DNA of 46,495 nt, from positions 1-46,495 of the forward strand of contig CAIXZF010000018.1 of NCBI GenBank assembly GCA_903923925.1. Reading direction: 5' to 3'. The translations under genes and the position numbers were made by a program. The notes below the pieces were generated by a model. The model was not told the DNA's origin, did no database searches, and saw only the letters and a list, made by a program, of their open reading frames with translations. This DNA is from an uncultured Bacteroidales bacterium (GTDB taxonomy: Bacteria; Bacteroidota; Bacteroidia; Bacteroidales; CAIXZF01). Of this stretch, positions 42,937 through 46,495 are shown one piece after another (position 1 is the stretch's first letter; every line of letters starts with the position of its first letter).

Positions 42937-44181
42937 ATGCAAAGAACTGTAGCTGAAATAATAAGCATTGGCGACGAATTATTAATCGGCCAGGTAATCA
43001 ATACAAATGCTTCCTGGATGGGGCAACAACTGTCGCTTGCAGGAATAGCTGTAAAACAGGTCACTGTAATTTCCGATGACAGTGAGCATATCCTGGCAGC
43101 ACTTGAAGAGGCCTCACAAAGAGCTGGTATTGTTTTGATTACCGGCGGATTAGGCCCCACTAAGGACGACATCACCAAACAAACACTCTGTGCATACTTC
43201 AACACTAAGCTTGTTTTCCATCAACCTACGTATGACAATGTAGCAAACCTCTTTAAAAACAGGGGTTTTAAACTAACCGAATTAAACAGCAAACAGGCTG
43301 ATATTCCTGCAAATTGCACTCCTATTACCAACTTCAATGGAACCGCTCCCGGTATGTGGTTTGAAGAAAAGGGAATAATTTACGTTTCAATGCCGGGCGT
43401 GCCTTTTGAGATGAAGCCGATGATGAGCGATTTTATAGTACCAGAATTACGGAAACGATTTGTTAACCAGGTAATTATACATAAAACTATTTTAACTCAG
43501 GGCGTTGGAGAATCCTTTCTGGCCGCCAAAATTGAAGATTGGGAAAACAATCTCCCTTCTAACATCAAGCTGGCCTATCTGCCCCACCCCGGCATGGTAA
43601 GGCTGAGGCTTACGGGCATAGGAACTGATGAGACCGTTCTGAATAAACAGATCGAACAAACTGCAAATGAACTCTATCCGCAAATTTCGGATTTGATATT
43701 CGGATTTGACGAAGATACACTTGAAAGTGTTGTTGGTAAATTATTATTGGAAAATAAGCTTACTTTATCAACAGCCGAAAGCTGCACAGGAGGTTATCTT
43801 GCCCATCTGATCACAAGTGTTGCCGGCAGCTCAGCATATTACAAGGGTAGTATTATTTCGTATGCAAACGAAGTAAAGCAATCTGAATTAGGTATTAGTG
43901 AAACTGATCTTATACTGCACGGAGCTGTTAGCGAAGTAGTTGTACGACAAATGGCAGAAGCAGTAAGGGCGCGGCTTGCAACAGATTATGCCATTGCAAC
44001 CTCCGGAATTGCCGGTCCGGATGGAGGAACAGATGAAAAACCAGTAGGCACTACCTGGATCGCTATCTCAGGTCCAAACGGCACAAAATCACAGAAGTTT
44101 CTTTTTGGAGAGGGCCGCGACCGGAATATTCACCGTGCCGCAATCAGCGGGCTGAATATGCTGAGAAAAGAAATAGCTTGA
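42937..44181 (+). CDS. cinA: CinA family nicotinamide-nucleotide amidohydrolase
   Basis: 414 residues. The N-terminal MoCF-like domain (COG1058) has ISIGDELLIGQVINTNASWM and LITGGLGPTKDDITKQTLCA. A middle region follows, then the PncC-type C-terminal domain from about residue 255: STAESCTGGYLAHLITSVAG, YYKGSIISYANEVKQSELGI and TSGIAGPDGGTDEKPVGTTW. The enzyme deamidates NMN to nicotinic acid mononucleotide and hydrolyses ADP-ribose in characterised members. It follows the stress protein by 9 bases. Confidence 0.95.
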   Translation: MQRTVAEIISIGDELLIGQVINTNASWMGQQLSLAGIAVKQVTVISDDSEHILAALEEASQRAGIVLITGGLGPTKDDITKQTLCAYFNTKLVFHQPTYDNVANLFKNRGFKLTELNSKQADIPANCTPITNFNGTAPGMWFEEKGIIYVSMPGVPFEMKPMMSDFIVPELRKRFVNQVIIHKTILTQGVGESFLAAKIEDWENNLPSNIKLAYLPHPGMVRLRLTGIGTDETVLNKQIEQTANELYPQISDLIFGFDEDTLESVVGKLLLENKLTLSTAESCTGGYLAHLITSVAGSSAYYKGSIISYANEVKQSELGISETDLILHGAVSEVVVRQMAEAVRARLATDYAIATSGIAGPDGGTDEKPVGTTWIAISGPNGTKSQKFLFGEGRDRNIHRAAISGLNMLRKEIA

Positions 44182-44208
44182 CTTATTCATATCAATTTTA
44201 TATATTTG
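44177..44208 (+). promoter_or_regulatory. Promoter of the propeller-protein gene
   Basis: TTG at 44178-44180 and TATATTTG at 44201-44208 are separated by 20 bases, a close match to the Bacteroidota promoter layout. The gene starts at 44249, so the leader is about 35 bases. The -33 box overlaps the cinA stop. Confidence 0.6.
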
Positions 44209-44248
44209 TTTTTCTAAATTGTAATATTATATTGTTGATTGAAAAATA

Positions 44249-46381
44249 GTGACACTATTTAAATATTTCTCTAAAGCATTTTTATTACTTACAGCAATAT
44301 TATTATTCCAGAATATTGCTGTAAGCCAGAACTATACAATAGAAACCTTCTCGAATTTTAATTTAGTAACCTCCTTTGTTGATACCGGCGATTCAATCTG
44401 GTTTGGAACAGAGGCAGGCGTAGCTGTTCATATTAAAGCTACTAATAACTTTCATTTTCTTACAAATTGCAATTCCGGACTTGGTGACAATTCAATAACT
44501 GCTTTAGAGCGGGATAGTTTAGGCCGGATTTGGGTTGGGACACAATTCTCCGGACTTTTCCTTTTTGATGGAAGCAACTGGACGGTTTTCAATGCGGTAA
44601 ATTCTCCCTTAAACTGTGATTCAATCCGAAAATTAAAAATAGATTTACTTGGAAATCTGTGGGTTGCAGCTGATGTTCTATACAAATTCGATGGCATTAA
44701 CTGGACAGTTTATCCGCATGTACAGGGAACATTGCTTAACAACATCAATTCGTTAGCAGTCGACAATACTAACCAATTATGGCTTGGAACCACATACAAC
44801 GGGATATTCTGCTTCAATGGGATTGGCTGGAAACATTTCAGTGCAGCATCAACCGGAATTCCATTCTTTGCCTTCATTCGTGAGGTTTATTGCGACCATG
44901 CCGGAGATGTTTGGGCTTTTTCGTATACCAAACTCTTCAAGTATGCTTCAGGTGCTTTTGATACCATTGTTCCACCTCCATATGTACTGATGAACCCTGT
45001 AGATCTTGCTTCCGATACCTTTGGAAATTTATGGATAGCAAGCTCGAATGATACATTAATCAGGTTTGACGGAAACAGCTGGTCTGTTTACGGACCAAAC
45101 ACCTACAACTATTTTAAAGACGGAATTTTCCAGATTTTTGTTGACAAGGAGCAGAAAGTGTGGATGCACAACTGGACACGCGGATTGGCCCGCTTAGGTG
45201 GAAACATCCTTGTTACATACAATCTTGAGAAATCTATTTTCTCCAACCAGGTAAATAACATACTTATTTTAAACGATTCTACAGCATATATTGCACTGCG
45301 TTTTGGATTAAATCTCAAATCAGGAGCGATCTGGACTAAGGATTTAACGCTGAATGGCGAACTCCTTTTTAATGTGATGGATTTAGGGAAAGAACCAGAT
45401 ACGCTATGGGTAACAGCAAGTAACAATATCTTCAAACTTGATGCGACTTCCCTATGGACAATGTGCTGGCCGATGATATTTGTGCCACCGAATTACAATA
45501 CTTTGTTTATTGACCATGCCAACAATAAGTGGTTCGGTACACTACAGGGCGAAGTTTTTAAATATGATAATATCCAGATCGCACTATTCAATAATTTATT
45601 TTCGAACAATCCTTCGAACCCGAATACAATTTCTGATTTTAATGAGGATGACAATGGCAATATACTGATTGCCACAGGATTACAAGGACTTGTATCTTTT
45701 GATGGAATTAACTTCACAAGCAGTGATACCACGAATTCCGGCTTACCATCCAACCAGGTTAATTGCATTGCAAAAGACCCGGTTACAGGTGAGATCTGGC
45801 TTGGAACCGACCAGGGCATTGTGAAATTTGTTTCACCAGTGCCGATTATCTACAATGTCCTTAATTCAGGATTGCCTCAGAATGATATTACTGTAATTCG
45901 GTTCGATCATTTTAACAATCTGTGGCTGGGTACCAGGAATCATGGACTGGCTCGCTATGACTGGAATGCGTGGACATATTTTACAATGGCAAATTCCTGT
46001 CTTCCGGGAAATAATATTACGTGTATAGAGGAAGATTCTTTGAATAAAATCTGGGTTGGGACAGACAATGGACTGGCTATTTTCACAGAAGATATTGTTA
46101 TAAATGCCGGTAACAATACTAATTTTAGTACACATGATTTGAAATTGAGGATCTTTCCCAACCCTTCCAATACTCAGGCAACACTAAAGTTATCACCAAG
46201 TAAAGAGAGTATAAAACTAATTATCAGCACTCTGGATGGGCAGGAAATAATAACAACCCAGATTTCAGCAGGAAGCGGAACACTAGACCTTTCTACCTCC
46301 GACCTTCCAGATGGCATTTATTTTGTGCAGGCAATTACAAATCAAGGAGTTGCAACTGCAAAGCTTGTTGTTTCGCATTAA
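44249..46381 (+). CDS. Secreted two-component-regulator-propeller protein with T9SS sorting domain
   Basis: 710 residues from a GTG at 44249. An in-frame TGA lies just upstream and no ATG is near. A signal peptide ([18 protein letters not shown]) is followed by at least eight propeller-type repeats of the form ...[23 protein letters not shown]... about every 45 residues, up to about residue 620. These repeats are the Reg_prop type common in the sensor part of hybrid two-component systems. Here they stand alone with no kinase. Residues ~635-710 are a type A T9SS domain ([20 protein letters not shown] to [19 protein letters not shown]). The ligand is unknown, and a surface glycan-binding or structural role is possible. 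Confidence 0.9.
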   Translation: MTLFKYFSKAFLLLTAILLFQNIAVSQNYTIETFSNFNLVTSFVDTGDSIWFGTEAGVAVHIKATNNFHFLTNCNSGLGDNSITALERDSLGRIWVGTQFSGLFLFDGSNWTVFNAVNSPLNCDSIRKLKIDLLGNLWVAADVLYKFDGINWTVYPHVQGTLLNNINSLAVDNTNQLWLGTTYNGIFCFNGIGWKHFSAASTGIPFFAFIREVYCDHAGDVWAFSYTKLFKYASGAFDTIVPPPYVLMNPVDLASDTFGNLWIASSNDTLIRFDGNSWSVYGPNTYNYFKDGIFQIFVDKEQKVWMHNWTRGLARLGGNILVTYNLEKSIFSNQVNNILILNDSTAYIALRFGLNLKSGAIWTKDLTLNGELLFNVMDLGKEPDTLWVTASNNIFKLDATSLWTMCWPMIFVPPNYNTLFIDHANNKWFGTLQGEVFKYDNIQIALFNNLFSNNPSNPNTISDFNEDDNGNILIATGLQGLVSFDGINFTSSDTTNSGLPSNQVNCIAKDPVTGEIWLGTDQGIVKFVSPVPIIYNVLNSGLPQNDITVIRFDHFNNLWLGTRNHGLARYDWNAWTYFTMANSCLPGNNITCIEEDSLNKIWVGTDNGLAIFTEDIVINAGNNTNFSTHDLKLRIFPNPSNTQATLKLSPSKESIKLIISTLDGQEIITTQISAGSGTLDLSTSDLPDGIYFVQAITNQGVATAKLVVSH

Positions 46382-46387
46382 TTTTTC

Positions 46388-46495
46388 GCAGAAAGCAGGA
46401 GGCAGGAGGCAGGAGGCAGAAGGCAGAAGGCAGGAGGCAGGAGGCAGGAGGCAGGAGGCAGGAGGCAGGAGGCAGGAGGCAGGAGGCAGGAGGCA
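46388..46495. repeat. Heptanucleotide tandem repeat reaching the window end
   Basis: The 7-bp unit GCAGGAG (variants GCAGAAG and GCAGAAA) is repeated about 15 times from 46388 to the last base. It starts 6 bases after the stop of the propeller gene. The two GCAGAAG variants are adjacent at 46416-46429. Because it reaches the window edge, its true length is unknown. A 7-bp unit would shift frame if translated. Confidence 0.9.

Overview
The window looks like a chromosomal segment from a member of the Bacteroidota, probably an environmental or uncultured lineage. The evidence is gldF and gldG (gliding and type IX secretion lineage), at least three proteins with C-terminal type IX secretion (T9SS) sorting domains, lipoproteins with a short hydrophobic signal followed by Cys, several -7 elements of the TAnnTTTG type used by the Bacteroidota primary sigma factor, and a low use of Shine-Dalgarno sites. 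I saw no rRNA, tRNA, CRISPR array or intact transposase.

Layout. 1-665 (minus): the start of a PAS-containing sensor kinase cut by the window edge. 951-12738 (minus): ten genes in one direction with short gaps or overlaps. The order of transcription is a SAM-hydrolase-family protein, gldF, gldG, a DUF4340 protein, an MBOAT O-acyltransferase, an SGNH-like partner, a Wzx-type flippase, two glycosyltransferases and an O-antigen ligase/polymerase, so surface polysaccharide export, polymerisation and acylation sit directly behind gliding genes. 12840-13790 (plus): a PhoH ATPase, divergent from that run. 13875-18188 (minus): carAB. 18568-20905 (minus): a hybrid histidine kinase followed upstream by decayed two-component genes. 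20932-25308 (plus): a DbpA-like helicase, a large secreted GEVED/anchor-L/dockerin-like protein and a secreted cyclophilin. 25420-27589 (minus): a glycosyltransferase and a sugar aminotransferase. 27648-28416 (minus): an MNT nucleotidyltransferase next to a HEPN-type partner gene broken by an amber codon. 28700-29176 (minus): a lipoprotein. 29302-35426 (plus): purC, a second DegT aminotransferase, a PglC-like phosphoglycosyl transferase, an M24 aminopeptidase P and a B12-binding radical SAM protein. 35585-41913 (minus): a secreted trypsin-like protease, then a run of a lipoprotein, a small membrane protein, a TMTC-like GT-C/TPR protein, a SirB1-like protein and a nucleoside phosphorylase. 42049-46381 (plus): a universal stress protein, CinA and a T9SS-exported propeller protein. 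The window ends inside a 7-bp tandem repeat.

How the genes fit together. Two aminotransferases, a phosphoglycosyl transferase, three glycosyltransferases, a flippase, a ligase and an acylation pair are consistent with an amino-sugar-containing surface polysaccharide made from parts spread over about 30 kb. The secreted proteins (protease, cyclophilin, propeller) would leave by T9SS.

I found no clear new defence or mobile system. The most notable signals are a long palindromic repeat in two copies flanking the polysaccharide/gld block, a face-to-face divergent promoter whose two -7 elements form one inverted repeat, an 11-bp helical-turn-spaced repeat array, a HEPN/MNT pair with an inactivated HEPN-type member, and relics of a lost kinase and response regulator.
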